Notes: generated from the sequence alone by a model not told the origin. A stretch of DNA of 64,000 nt from Autumnicola lenta (GCF_031846515.1 NZ_JAVRHO010000011.1:68848-132847); one strand, 5' to 3'. Shown: positions 17,128 to 25,845, numbered from the stretch's first letter. Program-made: numbers and translations.

Positions 17128-17289
17128 TATTCAGTAATGAAGCTAAAGTTTATAACGGCAGGAAAAACTTTAAATGCCGTTCATTCCCGCCCTTCCGGGA
17201 AGCAAAGAAACCAAACATCATTATGATATTAAACTTAAAAAAATGAACGAGGGTTTAAAACCTCAATTGTAGATATAAACGTATAAGTT

Positions 17290-17766
17290 ATGAGCAAAGT
17301 ATCTTATTATACAGCAGAAGGGCTCAAAAAATTGAGAGATGAGCTAAATCAGTTAAGGGATGTGGAGCGTCCCAAAGCGTCAGAAGCCATAGCAGAGGCC
17401 CGGGATAAAGGAGATTTGAGTGAAAATGCCGAATATGATGCGGCTAAAGAAGCCCAGGGGCTGCTTGAGATGAAAATTTCTAAAATGGAAGGAATTGTAG
17501 CTAATGCCAGGGTGATAGATGAATCTCAGCTGGACACCTCGAAAGCTTTAGTACATTCTTTTGTGAAAATTAAAAATCAGACGAATGGTGCTGAAATGAA
17601 TTATAAGCTGGTCGCGCAAAGCGAAGCTGACTTAAAATCGGGTAAAATTTCTGTAGATTCTCCTATTGGAAAAGGCCTGCTTGGGAAAAAAGTAGGTGAC
17701 ACAGCAGAAATTCAGGTGCCTAATGGTACAATAACTTTCGATATTCTCGAAATCTGGCGGGAATAG
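17290..17766 (+). CDS. greA: Transcription elongation factor GreA
   Basis: 158 residues. An N-terminal coiled-coil hairpin (about 8-75) carries the acidic tip region (DKGDLSENAEYDAAKEAQ) that enters the RNA polymerase secondary channel and stimulates cleavage of backtracked RNA. A C-terminal FKBP-like domain ends in PNGTITFDILEIWRE. Length and motifs are standard. It has its own promoter and a terminator. Confidence 0.97.
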   Translation: MSKVSYYTAEGLKKLRDELNQLRDVERPKASEAIAEARDKGDLSENAEYDAAKEAQGLLEMKISKMEGIVANARVIDESQLDTSKALVHSFVKIKNQTNGAEMNYKLVAQSEADLKSGKISVDSPIGKGLLGKKVGDTAEIQVPNGTITFDILEIWRE

Positions 17767-17788
17767 TTAAATTCTGACCCCAAAATAG

Positions 17789-17836
17789 AAAATCCTTTTC
17801 ATGTTCTTTAACTAAGAATTACGGAAAGGATTTTTA
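17789..17836 (+). terminator. Terminator after greA
   Basis: AAAATCCTTT (from 17789) pairs with AAAGGATTTT (from 17825); the loop contains a second stem TTCTT/AAGAA. A T-rich tract follows. Confidence 0.7.
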
Positions 17837-17873
17837 CTTTTATAAGAACTAACAAGTAAAAAATAATATAGTT

Positions 17874-18269
17874 ATGGCCAGTTTATTTTCTAAAATAGCA
17901 AAAGGTGAAGTTCCTGCTTACAGAGTAGCCGAAAACAGTCAGTTTCTTGCCTTCCTGGATGTCAGACCTAATGCAAAAGGCCATACGCTTTGTATACCCA
18001 AAAAAGAAGTCGATAAGATTTTTGAGCTGGAAGAAGAGATGTATCAGGAGTTAATGCGCTTTTCGCGAAAGGTGGCAATAGGGCTGGAAAAAACAGTTTC
18101 CTGTAAAAGAGTGGGAATGGCTGTGGTTGGTCTGGAAGTACCTCATGTTCACGTGCATCTAATCCCATTGAACAGTATGCAGGACATGGATTTCTCCAAA
18201 AATCAGGAAATGACCGAAGAGGAATTCCAGGAGCTGGCAGATGCTATTAAGGAAAATGTGGTGCTTTAG
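17874..18269 (+). CDS. HIT family nucleotide-binding hydrolase
   Basis: 131 residues, starting SLFSKIAKGEVPAYRVAE. The histidine triad is HVHVHLIPL with H91, H93 and H95. This Hint-like branch hydrolyses nucleoside phosphoramidates or adenylates. The stop overlaps the GTG start of the thioesterase gene by one base. Confidence 0.93.
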   Translation: MASLFSKIAKGEVPAYRVAENSQFLAFLDVRPNAKGHTLCIPKKEVDKIFELEEEMYQELMRFSRKVAIGLEKTVSCKRVGMAVVGLEVPHVHVHLIPLNSMQDMDFSKNQEMTEEEFQELADAIKENVVL

Positions 18270-18679
18270 TGGATTTATCTGATTATAAACTCAGCCTGGA
18301 GATACGTATTGATTGGAGTGATCTGGATATTTATCAACATGTAAATAATGTTTCCTATATGCGTTATCTCCAATCCGGGCGTGTAAATTTTTGGGAAGCT
18401 ACCGGTATTTATGAGAGTTACAACAACTCAAACAAAGGAACCATGCTTGTTTCTACACATTGTGATTTTAAAAAATCGCTTTATTACCCCGGCAAGGCTA
18501 TCGTAAAAACAAAACTCGGTGAAATGAAGAATTCCAGTTTTAGTCTGAATCACATAATCCTGAATGAGAATGATGAAATATGTGCTGAAGGTGAAGACGT
18601 AGTGGTGTGTTATGATTTCGACGAAAATAAAACCTTCAGGATTCCCGATGAGCTAAGAACAATTCTGAAAAAGTTTTAG
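18269..18679 (+). CDS. Acyl-CoA thioesterase, hot-dog fold (4HBT/YbgC-like)
   Basis: 136 residues, GTG start coupled to the HIT gene (TAGTG). The segment RIDWSDLDIYQHVNNVSYMRYL near residues 13-34 is the 4-hydroxybenzoyl-CoA-thioesterase signature with the catalytic aspartate and HVNN. The single hot-dog unit would form an oligomer. The acyl-CoA substrate is unknown. Its 3' end overlaps the convergent histidine kinase gene by 4 bases. Confidence 0.85.
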   Translation: MDLSDYKLSLEIRIDWSDLDIYQHVNNVSYMRYLQSGRVNFWEATGIYESYNNSNKGTMLVSTHCDFKKSLYYPGKAIVKTKLGEMKNSSFSLNHIILNENDEICAEGEDVVVCYDFDENKTFRIPDELRTILKKF

Positions 18680-19836
18680 ATTTTTCGAAGGGAAATTTTA
18701 AAAGTAGTCCCTTTATTGATCTCACTTTGCAGAACTTTTATCCTGCCTTTGTGATATTCTTCGATAATCCTTTTTGCGAGCGACAGACCCAATCCCCATC
18801 CACGTTTTTTGGAAGTCTGCCCTGGTTCGAATATGGTTTTGAACTTACTCTTTTCTATTCCTTTGCCGGTATCTTTTATTAAAATACACACCCATTTAGG
18901 TTCTTCTTTAATTTCAATATTTAATTTTCCTTTACCGCGCATCGCGTCTATGGCATTCTTTACAAGGTTCTCAATAGTCCAGCTATACAATTGTTGGTTT
19001 AACTCCACTTCAATTGCTTTTTTAGGTACATTTATAGAAAATTCAATAAGATTGGAACTTCTGACCTGCAGATAATCAAAACTTTCCTGAGTGGCTTTAA
19101 CCACATCTGTAATCTTCAGCAAAGGCGCAGAGCCAATTTTAGAAAAACGTTCTGTAATTGTTTTAAGACGGTCTACATCCTTTTCAATTTCTGTAATGTA
19201 ATCTTTGTTGACGTTTTCATCCTTTAAAATCTCTGTCCAGCCTATAAGTGACGAGAGGGGAGTACCAATTTGATGGGCCGTTTCCTTTGCCATTCCCGCC
19301 CACAGCTTGTTTTGTTCGCTTGATTTAGTGGTTGTATAGAAAAAATAAACCACCCCGATAAAAAGGAATCCGATAAGGGTGAGGCCAACAGGATAATATT
19401 TTAGCTTATTTAGAGTGGGGGAATTTCCGTAGTAAATATATTGTTCCTGTCCTTCTCCAAGATTAATGATTATCGGCTCATTTTCTTCCATCATTTGGAG
19501 AAGCAAATCATTTAAGCGTTCCTCGTTATCCAGGATTTTAGGATCAATATTGGTTGTATAGTCTATTTCCCCTTTATCATTGGTGTGGATTATAGGAATC
19601 GTTGTATTGTTATTCAGAATTTCGAGAATAAGCGCTGCATCTTCATTTGGGCTCATTTCTTCAAAATCCTGAAGAGCGTGCGCCCAAATGCTCATTTTTG
19701 ACCGCTCATCTTCCTTGAGGCGTTGGAAAAAAATCGTGGTATTCCAAAGAACGAGGCTTACAACAACGAGACAGGAAATGATGATAAACCAACGGCTAAA
19801 ATTACGCTCATCTGTAAAATTCATGAAGGACATCAA
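18676..19836 (-). CDS. Membrane sensor histidine kinase
   Basis: 386 residues. Membrane segments at about 16-36 and 148-168 enclose an extracytoplasmic sensor of about 110 residues. The HisKA-like H188 lies in AKETAHQIGTPLSSLIGW, a variant typical of a Bacteroidota kinase group. HATPase_c has the N box NLVKNAIDAM, G1 DTGKGI and G2 WGLGLSLAKRI. No attached receiver and no response-regulator gene adjacent, so an orphan kinase in this window. Confidence 0.92.
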   Translation of the reverse strand: MMSFMNFTDERNFSRWFIIISCLVVVSLVLWNTTIFFQRLKEDERSKMSIWAHALQDFEEMSPNEDAALILEILNNNTTIPIIHTNDKGEIDYTTNIDPKILDNEERLNDLLLQMMEENEPIIINLGEGQEQYIYYGNSPTLNKLKYYPVGLTLIGFLFIGVVYFFYTTTKSSEQNKLWAGMAKETAHQIGTPLSSLIGWTEILKDENVNKDYITEIEKDVDRLKTITERFSKIGSAPLLKITDVVKATQESFDYLQVRSSNLIEFSINVPKKAIEVELNQQLYSWTIENLVKNAIDAMRGKGKLNIEIKEEPKWVCILIKDTGKGIEKSKFKTIFEPGQTSKKRGWGLGLSLAKRIIEEYHKGRIKVLQSEINKGTTFKISLRKI

Positions 19837-19916
19837 CGTTTAATGCGTTTTAAAGATAATCGTTTTTAGAAGAATATTATTGTGTGCACGTTCTTTTCAT
19901 TCCCTCGTTGTTTCGT

Positions 19917-19924
19917 TACCTTTG
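19917..19924 (+). promoter_or_regulatory. Probable -7 element of the flavin reductase gene
   Basis: TACCTTTG matches TAnnTTTG, 14 bases before the ATG at 19939; short leader as at 5426. Confidence 0.5.
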
Positions 19925-19938
19925 TGTAAAATCCAAAA

Positions 19939-20811
19939 ATGTTAAGTATAGGACCTAAGGAGGTTAGTAGAAGCGAACTGCACCAGTATTTGCAGGGTGC
20001 GGTGGGGCCAAGGCCTATTGCTTTTGCCAGTACGGTAGATGCGGAAGGAAGGCCCAATTTATCCCCTTTTAGCTATTTTAATATTTTTAGTACCAATCCT
20101 CCAATCCTGGTTTTTTCACCTTCAAGGAGAGGGAGGGATAACACGGTGAAGCACACTTATATTAACGTAAAAGCGACAATGGAGATCGTAATAAATATCG
20201 TAAATTATGATATTGTGCAGCAAATGTCCCTTTCCAGTACAGAGTATGAAGAGGGAATAAATGAGTTTGAAAAAGCCGGACTCACCATGCTGAAGTCTGA
20301 GTTGGTTAAGCCTTTTCGCGTAGCGGAATCTCCGGTTCAAATGGAATGTAGGGTCAATGAAATCGTAGAATTGGGAAGTGAGGGAGGAGCCGGGAACCTG
20401 GTAATTTGTGAAGTGCTGAAGTTGCACATAAAAGAAGAAATTCTGGATGATAAGGGAGCTATAGATCCACATAAAATAGATCAGGTAGCTCGAATGGGAG
20501 GCAACTGGTATTCCCGTGCAAATGCAGGACTTTTTGAGGTGAAAAAACCCCTTAGAACTGTGGGAATTGGCGTGGATGCTTTTCCGGAGGAAGTAAGGAA
20601 CAGCAAAATTCTTACTGGTAATGACCTGGGGAGGCTGGGAAATGTGGAAGCTTTGCCTTCAGAAGAAGAAATAGAGCAATACCTGGAAAAAAATCCAGAA
20701 ATTGCCGTAATTGTAGAAAAAGGAAATAAAAAAGAAATTCATAGGCAGGCACAAATCTTAATTGATGAAGATCAACCTGAAGAAGCCTGGAAATTATTAT
20801 TAGCAAAATAG
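19939..20811 (+). CDS. Flavin reductase-like FMN-binding protein
   Basis: 290 residues. An N-terminal FMN-binding split-barrel domain (about 15-200) has VGPRPIAFASTVDAEGRPNLSPFSYFN, the characteristic flavin-binding segment of the DIM6/NTAB family. A C-terminal extension of about 80 residues ends in an acidic helical segment. Electron acceptor unknown. Followed 5 bases later by the DUF3127 gene, so probably co-transcribed. Confidence 0.88.
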   Translation: MLSIGPKEVSRSELHQYLQGAVGPRPIAFASTVDAEGRPNLSPFSYFNIFSTNPPILVFSPSRRGRDNTVKHTYINVKATMEIVINIVNYDIVQQMSLSSTEYEEGINEFEKAGLTMLKSELVKPFRVAESPVQMECRVNEIVELGSEGGAGNLVICEVLKLHIKEEILDDKGAIDPHKIDQVARMGGNWYSRANAGLFEVKKPLRTVGIGVDAFPEEVRNSKILTGNDLGRLGNVEALPSEEEIEQYLEKNPEIAVIVEKGNKKEIHRQAQILIDEDQPEEAWKLLLAK

Positions 20812-20816
20812 AAGAA

Positions 20817-21191
20817 ATGGAAGTACAAGGAAAGATTAAACTGATTGGTGATACTAAAACCTTTGGTAACAACGGATTTAGAAAAAGAGAAGTGGTAGTT
20901 ACTACAGAAGAACAATATCCGCAGCATATTATGGTGGAATTTGTTCAGGATAAAACAGATTTACTCGATAGTTACAAAGTTGGGCAACCAGTAAAAATCG
21001 GAATAAACTTACGTGGACGTGAGTGGGTAAGCCCGCAGGGAGAGACGAAATATTTTAACTCTATCCAGGGCTGGAGAATAGAAAATCTTGCAGCAGGTAA
21101 TACTGCAGGAGGACAAAACGTGCCACCACCAGATAATTTCGAACCGGCAAATGATATGAACGACGAAGATTACGATGATTTGCCTTTCTAA
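20817..21191 (+). CDS. DUF3127 family protein
   Basis: 124 residues. Starts MEVQGKIKLIGDTKTFGNNGFRKR, followed by VVTTEEQYPQHIMVEF and REWVSPQGETKYFNSIQGW, the pattern of DUF3127, an OB-fold-like family of Bacteroidota sometimes compared with single-strand DNA-binding proteins. It ends in an acidic tail (NDMNDEDYDDLPF) very like the C-terminal peptide of SSB, which supports that comparison. Function not proven. Confidence 0.85.
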   Translation: MEVQGKIKLIGDTKTFGNNGFRKREVVVTTEEQYPQHIMVEFVQDKTDLLDSYKVGQPVKIGINLRGREWVSPQGETKYFNSIQGWRIENLAAGNTAGGQNVPPPDNFEPANDMNDEDYDDLPF

Positions 21192-21259
21192 GGTATTTTG
21201 AGTAAAAAGAGCGGGAGGCTGGTTAAAAATGATAATTTTTATTTGCTGATTATTCTTCA

Positions 21260-21287
21260 GTAGGTCGAAAATTGCCATTTTTGGACA
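21260..21287 (+). repeat. Dispersed AATTGSCA-core repeat
   Basis: GTAGGTCGAAAATTGCCA followed by TTTTTGGACA; shares its GTAGGT lead with the copies at 21,990 and 39,864. Confidence 0.6.
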
Positions 21288-21330
21288 GCCTCTTTTATTT
21301 CAGAAAACTTTATAATTGTTAAAAGGCTGA

Positions 21331-21969
21331 ATGTATATTATCAGGCAAAATGATGATTTTCCTCCTATAGAATATGCCAGCGAAGATGGTTTACTGGCCA
21401 TTGGCGGAGATTTGTCGCTCAAGCGGCTCACTGCCGCTTACCAAAGAGGTATTTTTCCATGGTATGACGCTTCTCAGCCTATACTTTGGTGGAGTCCTGA
21501 TCCGCGCATGGTGTTGTTTCCGGAAAAGCTGAAGGTTTCTAAGAGTATGAAGCAGGTGCTCAAAAAAGGCAATTTTCGGGTTACTTATAATGAAGCTTTT
21601 GCAGAAGTACTTCAGAATTGTGCTTCAATAGATCGTAAAGGCCAATCGGGAACCTGGCTTACCAGGGAAATGATTGATGCTTACAAGGGGCTGCACCAGC
21701 TGGGATTGGCGGTTTCTGTTGAGGTTTGGGAAGAAAATGAGTTGGTTGGAGGTTTATACGGAATCTATCTGAAGGAAAAGCAGGTTTTTTGCGGGGAAAG
21801 CATGTTTGCCAAAAAAAGTAATGCCTCAAAATTCGGATTTATTCAAATGGTGAAAAATTTACAAGCTGAAGGAGTACAACTTATCGATTGCCAGGTTTAT
21901 ACAAACCACCTTGCGAGCCTGGGTGCAGAAGAAATTCCCAGGAAAAAATTTCTAAAATTTTTAGAGTAA
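21331..21969 (+). CDS. aat: Leucyl/phenylalanyl-tRNA--protein transferase
   Basis: 212 residues. It attaches Leu or Phe to proteins with N-terminal Lys or Arg, marking them for ClpAP degradation (N-degron pathway). Family blocks: YASEDGLLAIGGDLS, GIFPWYDASQPILWWSPDPR, GLYGIYLKEKQVFCGESMFAKKSNASK and DCQVYTNHLASLGAEEIPR. Length is normal. Confidence 0.96.
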   Translation: MYIIRQNDDFPPIEYASEDGLLAIGGDLSLKRLTAAYQRGIFPWYDASQPILWWSPDPRMVLFPEKLKVSKSMKQVLKKGNFRVTYNEAFAEVLQNCASIDRKGQSGTWLTREMIDAYKGLHQLGLAVSVEVWEENELVGGLYGIYLKEKQVFCGESMFAKKSNASKFGFIQMVKNLQAEGVQLIDCQVYTNHLASLGAEEIPRKKFLKFLE

Positions 21970-21989
21970 ATTTCTCCTCCCAATTAACA

Positions 21990-22017
21990 GTAGGTAGATA
22001 ATTGCCATTTTGGGAAG
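21990..22017 (+). repeat. Dispersed AATTGSCA-core repeat
   Basis: GTAGGTAGATAATTGCCATT followed by TTGGGAAG, in the short spacer between the convergent aat and tag genes. Confidence 0.6.
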
Positions 22018-22021
22018 TGCT

Positions 22022-22597
22022 CTATAAATCTTTAACTTCTTTATATCTAAAACAGGAAACCTCGTGATCGTTTACCATTCCGGTGGCCTGCATATGTGCA
22101 TAAATCACGGTAGATCCAACAAATTTGAATCCGCGTTTCTTTAGATCTTTGCTCAGTTTATCGCTAATTTCAGTAGTGGCAGGAGCTTTTTTATAATCTT
22201 CAACTTCATTTTGAATGGGTTTCTCATCTACAAAACCCCAAATGTATTTACTAAAACTTCCGTATTCCTTTTGAATTTCAACAAACAGCTGAGCGTTGGT
22301 TACTGCAGAACGCACTTTCAGTTTATTCCTGATGATTCCTTTGTCCTGAAGTAAATCCTGAATTTTTTCTTCAGAATATGAAGCAATCTTGTGGTAATCA
22401 AAATCATCAAAAGCATTTCGAAAATTTTCCCTTTTCCGAAGTATAGTAATCCAGCTTAATCCCGCCTGAAAGGTCTCCAACAGCAAAAATTCAAAAATTG
22501 TTTTATCGTCATAAACGGGAACACCCCATTCCTGATCGTGGTAAGCTTCGTAAAGCGGATCGCCCACGCACCAGCCGCATCGGGAAATTTCAGACAT
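22022..22597 (-). CDS. tag: DNA-3-methyladenine glycosylase I
   Basis: 191 residues. Base-excision repair enzyme that removes 3-methyladenine from DNA. It begins MSEISRCGWCVGDPLYEAYHDQEWG. The zinc-binding residues of the family are visible as C7, H20 and the C-terminal HEVSC pair. The helix-hairpin-helix-like core ETFQAGLSWITILRKRENF is present. Last gene of the reverse-strand operon. Confidence 0.95.
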   Translation of the reverse strand: MSEISRCGWCVGDPLYEAYHDQEWGVPVYDDKTIFEFLLLETFQAGLSWITILRKRENFRNAFDDFDYHKIASYSEEKIQDLLQDKGIIRNKLKVRSAVTNAQLFVEIQKEYGSFSKYIWGFVDEKPIQNEVEDYKKAPATTEISDKLSKDLKKRGFKFVGSTVIYAHMQATGMVNDHEVSCFRYKEVKDL

Positions 22598-22601
22598 AAT
22601 T

Positions 22602-23321
22602 TTAAGGTTTAAATTGATAACTAATCGTTCCCGGTTGTGAGTTTCTGCCCGCTAATTGGCTAAATCTTGCTCCGGCGGCATACCGTAGCGCATTTTCCTC
22701 CAGGCAGGCATTAGATGAGGTAGAACTGGCTTTGTTAATGCTGGTTTCCTGCACAACACCTTCAGCATTAACAGTAATATTTACTACGATTTTACCAGCA
22801 ACATCACAGGTATATATGGGATTTGGAATTTCGAACGCCGTTCTTCCTCTTAAAGAATAAGTTATAGAACTATTGTCTATTCCGCCGGTTTGTGTAGAAA
22901 TATTGTCGCTGCTGTTATTCCCGTCTGATCTCTTTTGCGGGCGATTTCTTTCAGGTTTGCTTACGTTAAAATCGCCGTTTGATGCGTCGCTTTCTTCTTC
23001 AGAAGATTCCTCTCGGGCAGCACTGTTCCTTTCAAAAATTTCGTTAAGCTGAGTGTCGAAATTCTGCTCCTGCGCTTCCTGGTTCTCGTTGTAAGCCCGG
23101 TGCGTTTGGACCTGCTTGCTTTGTTGCTGTTCTGTCTCCTCAGGTTCTTCTTCGGCCTCTTTTTCAGGCTCAGCTTCAGGCTGATATTCATTGATGTCCA
23201 CAAGAAACTCCTGGGTTTTTTGATTGCTTCTGGATAAATTGAAGTTGTAAAGTGCCAGCAATAAAATGGCAAATAACAACGAGGTTATTATCAGGGCTTT
23301 ATGTTTGTCGAAAAAATCCAT
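22602..23321 (-). CDS. Energy transducer TonB-family protein
   Basis: 239 residues. N-terminal membrane anchor (about 10-28), then a long Glu/Gln/Pro-rich periplasmic spacer (about 45-150). A C-terminal TonB-like domain has PNPIYTCDVAGKIVVNITVNAEG and NALRYAAGARFSQ. This is the arrangement of TonB-type transducers that power outer-membrane receptors, although the spacer is acidic rather than Pro-Lys rich. Coupled to tag (5-base gap) and truB. Confidence 0.85.
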   Translation of the reverse strand: MDFFDKHKALIITSLLFAILLLALYNFNLSRSNQKTQEFLVDINEYQPEAEPEKEAEEEPEETEQQQSKQVQTHRAYNENQEAQEQNFDTQLNEIFERNSAAREESSEEESDASNGDFNVSKPERNRPQKRSDGNNSSDNISTQTGGIDNSSITYSLRGRTAFEIPNPIYTCDVAGKIVVNITVNAEGVVQETSINKASSTSSNACLEENALRYAAGARFSQLAGRNSQPGTISYQFKP

Positions 23322-23339
23322 AGGTAATTAAAACTGCAC

Positions 23340-24062
23340 TCAGGCAGGTTTATTTTCCCGGGAAGGTAGTAATTTTTCAAAAGATTCGAGATCGAGTGAA
23401 TTTTCTACGGAATATCCCCCAATTCTCGTTCTTCTTAATTCAGAAAGGTGTGCTCCGCTGTTTAATTCCTTCCCAAAATCGTGCGCCAGGGATCTTATAT
23501 AAGTGCCTTTGCTGCAAACAACCCTGAAGTTTACCAACGGAAATTTTTCAGTTTCCACTTTAAACTCAGTAATACTTACTTTTCTGGATGGTATTTCTAT
23601 GTCTTCCCCTTTTCGGGCATATTCATAAAGTCGCTTTCCGTCTTTTTTTAATGCTGAAAAAACCGGCGGAATTTGTTCAATTTCACCTTTAAATTTTTCT
23701 GTTGTTTTTTGAAGATCGTCTTCAGAAATATGGTCTGTGGAAAAAGTGCTGTCAATTTCAGTTTCAAGATCGTAAGAGGGTGTAGTTGAGCCTAAAGTGA
23801 AGGTTCCGGTGTATTCCTTTTCCTGCCCCTGAAGTTCGGTAATCTTCTTGGTGAATTTCCCCGTGCAGATAATGAGCAATCCTGAAGCAAGGGGGTCTAA
23901 AGTACCCGCATGTCCAACCTTGATTTTTTTTATTCCGCAGCTTTTTCTAATGAGCCATCTTACTTTATTCACGAGTTGAAATGAGGTCCATCCCAATGGC
24001 TTGTCGAACAAAAGTATTTGTCCCTCTTTAAAATCTTCTGGGGTAAAAGTTTTATGATTCAT
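23340..24062 (-). CDS. truB: tRNA pseudouridine(55) synthase
   Basis: 240 residues. Converts U55 in the T loop of tRNAs to pseudouridine. The catalytic aspartate is D56 in VGHAGTLDPLASG. GKFTKKITELQGQEKEYTGTFTLG and CSKGTYIRSLAHDFG are the other conserved blocks. Its ATG lies inside the 3' end of hepT (11-base overlap), so translation may be coupled to the toxin gene. Confidence 0.96.
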   Translation of the reverse strand: MNHKTFTPEDFKEGQILLFDKPLGWTSFQLVNKVRWLIRKSCGIKKIKVGHAGTLDPLASGLLIICTGKFTKKITELQGQEKEYTGTFTLGSTTPSYDLETEIDSTFSTDHISEDDLQKTTEKFKGEIEQIPPVFSALKKDGKRLYEYARKGEDIEIPSRKVSITEFKVETEKFPLVNFRVVCSKGTYIRSLAHDFGKELNSGAHLSELRRTRIGGYSVENSLDLESFEKLLPSRENKPA

Positions 24063-24390
24063 CTTCGATGATTTGAAGAAGTTGCGCCTTGAGTGGCGGT
24101 AATTCTTTTGTTGCTGTAATCCAGAGGATTTCAGTTATGACTCTGTCATAGTCATGGATAAGAATGTCCCTAAAACCTGCCATTTTTCTCCATGGAATAC
24201 CGGGATACTTTAGTTTTAGGTGTTTATCTACCTTTTTTCCGGCTTCGCCAATAACTTCAAAGCTTCTAATGATAGCAAACTCCTTTTCTTTATTTTTACT
24301 CAGCTCCTCTTCGCTTACATCAAAAAGGAAATCTTTGATGTAGGAAATATGCTCCAACATATCCTGAATGTATCCAAGGCTATTTTTCAT
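24052..24390 (-). CDS. hepT: HepT-like ribonuclease toxin (DUF86) of a HepT-MntA system
   Basis: 112 residues, all helical. The HEPN catalytic motif Rx4HxY is complete: R74 DILI H79 D Y81. HepT toxins are ribonucleases or translation inhibitors neutralised by adenylylation of that tyrosine by MntA. The gene overlaps mntA by 11 bases upstream and truB by 11 bases downstream, so it is embedded in a housekeeping operon. Confidence 0.92.
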   Translation of the reverse strand: MKNSLGYIQDMLEHISYIKDFLFDVSEEELSKNKEKEFAIIRSFEVIGEAGKKVDKHLKLKYPGIPWRKMAGFRDILIHDYDRVITEILWITATKELPPLKAQLLQIIEDES

Positions 24391-24664
24391 AAATTACTTT
24401 CAAATCCTTCATCACATAAGGAGTAATCCATTCTTTTAGCCCTTTTTTAGACACAAAATCTATCTTTCTGTTTAATTTTTCTTCCAGATCGAGTTTAATC
24501 TGAACAATATCAAAAAGGGATATTTTTTTATCCAGAGAATACAAGATATCGATATCGCTGTGAGGTTCCATTTCTCCGCGGGCATAGGAGCCAAAAACAG
24601 CAATTTCTTTGGGATCATATTCCTTTAAGTAATCGATAATTATTTGATTCGTCTTTGCATCCAT
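24380..24664 (-). CDS. mntA: MntA-like minimal nucleotidyltransferase antitoxin
   Basis: 94 residues. The nucleotidyltransferase signature GSx10DxD is exact: G25 S26, ten residues, D37 I D39. This family AMPylates the HepT tyrosine. It lies 13 bases after uppP in the same direction. Confidence 0.92.
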   Translation of the reverse strand: MDAKTNQIIIDYLKEYDPKEIAVFGSYARGEMEPHSDIDILYSLDKKISLFDIVQIKLDLEEKLNRKIDFVSKKGLKEWITPYVMKDLKVIYEK

Positions 24665-24677
24665 AGTACAAAGATAG

Positions 24678-25472
24678 CTAATTCACATATTCAAAGATAA
24701 TAGCCACAAGTCCTACGAAAAAACAATAGATAGCAAAATAGGATAATTTACTTTTCTTTACCAGCGATATCATCCAGGTACAGGCAACAAGACCTGCTAG
24801 AAAAGCCGTGATAAAACCTATTAAAAGAATGGAAGCTTCTGTAGTAGATGCTGCAATGTTGCCATCCAGTAAATCCTTGGCTATTTTTCCGAAGATCAAA
24901 GGAACTACCATTAAAAAAGAAAATCTAGCGGCTTTTGTTTTGTCATTTCCGAGTAAAACCGAAGTGGAAATAGTAGCTCCACTTCTGGAAATTCCCGGCA
25001 GCATTGCAATGGCCTGGGACACACCAATTACAAAGGAATTGCTGTAACTTACACTTTTTCCTGTGTTTTTCGCTTTATCTGCCAGCCACAGCAGGAGGGC
25101 AGTGATAAGCAACATAAAACCCACGAACATGATGTTACCGCCAAACAAAACTTCCAGCTGCTCTTCAAAAAAAAGCCCCACAAGTGCTGCGGGAATCATG
25201 GAAATGATTATTTTAAGTGAAAATTTTGCTTCATCATTCCATTTGAATCTGAATAATCCTTTAAAAATATCTGCGACATCTTTTCTGAAAACCACGAGCG
25301 TGCTCAGGGCAGTAGCAAAATGAAGTACGACGGTAAATAATAATGATTCTTCAGGAACACTGGTATCACCTAAAATTGCTTTTCCCAATTCTAGATGACC
25401 ACTGGAGGAAACGGGTAGAAATTCAGTTAATCCTTGTATAATACCGAGAATGGCAGCGTCTAGTGCTTCCAA
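24678..25472 (-). CDS. uppP: Undecaprenyl-diphosphatase
   Basis: 264 residues with about eight membrane segments. It recycles the cell-wall carrier lipid by dephosphorylating undecaprenyl diphosphate. Active-site motifs: QGLTEFLPVSSSGHL (E17, S22-S24, H26) and PGISRSGATISTS. One base separates it from the DUF3098 gene upstream. Confidence 0.96.
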   Translation of the reverse strand: MEALDAAILGIIQGLTEFLPVSSSGHLELGKAILGDTSVPEESLLFTVVLHFATALSTLVVFRKDVADIFKGLFRFKWNDEAKFSLKIIISMIPAALVGLFFEEQLEVLFGGNIMFVGFMLLITALLLWLADKAKNTGKSVSYSNSFVIGVSQAIAMLPGISRSGATISTSVLLGNDKTKAARFSFLMVVPLIFGKIAKDLLDGNIAASTTEASILLIGFITAFLAGLVACTWMISLVKKSKLSYFAIYCFFVGLVAIIFEYVN

Positions 25473-25473
25473 T

Positions 25474-25740
25474 TTATTTTGCTTTTTTAGGGTTTGGATT
25501 TAGCAATATGGCATAAACCTCTACGGCGAAGCCAATAAGAACAAGTGTTGGTGCAAGGCGGATTCTCTGAAAATTATAAATAGCAGGATTAAAAGTATTG
25601 GGGTCTTCACTGCCGCCACCGGCCATCAAAATGAAGCCAAGTGCTATCACTCCCAACCCAATAAACATCATCGTATAATTTTTTTTTCCGAAGATGAAGG
25701 AAGTCTGTTGCTTTGGTAAAGGATTATTTTTTTTACTCAT
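25474..25740 (-). CDS. DUF3098 family membrane protein
   Basis: 88 residues with two membrane segments (about 25-43 and 62-80) and a basic C-terminus. The segment FGKKNYTMMFIGLGVIALGF is the DUF3098 hallmark. It sits between ftsX and uppP, the conserved place in Bacteroidota, suggesting an envelope or division role. That role is inferred from position only. Confidence 0.85.
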   Translation of the reverse strand: MSKKNNPLPKQQTSFIFGKKNYTMMFIGLGVIALGFILMAGGGSEDPNTFNPAIYNFQRIRLAPTLVLIGFAVEVYAILLNPNPKKAK

Positions 25741-25845
25741 TTAGTTTATTTTTTTCTCTAATGCGGTATTCTGAATTGATACTAATTGTAACTTTTAATA
25801 ATTTCTGGTTCAGAAAAATTCTTCCCAATTTCAGAATTCACATTT

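Larger units (their letters stand above)
16978..17289. other. 312-base divergent spacer before greA
   Basis: Contains the greA promoter and an early hairpin (both listed separately). A further GGCA/TGCC-flanked segment lies around 17,160-17,180. Otherwise nothing recognisable. Confidence 0.5.
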
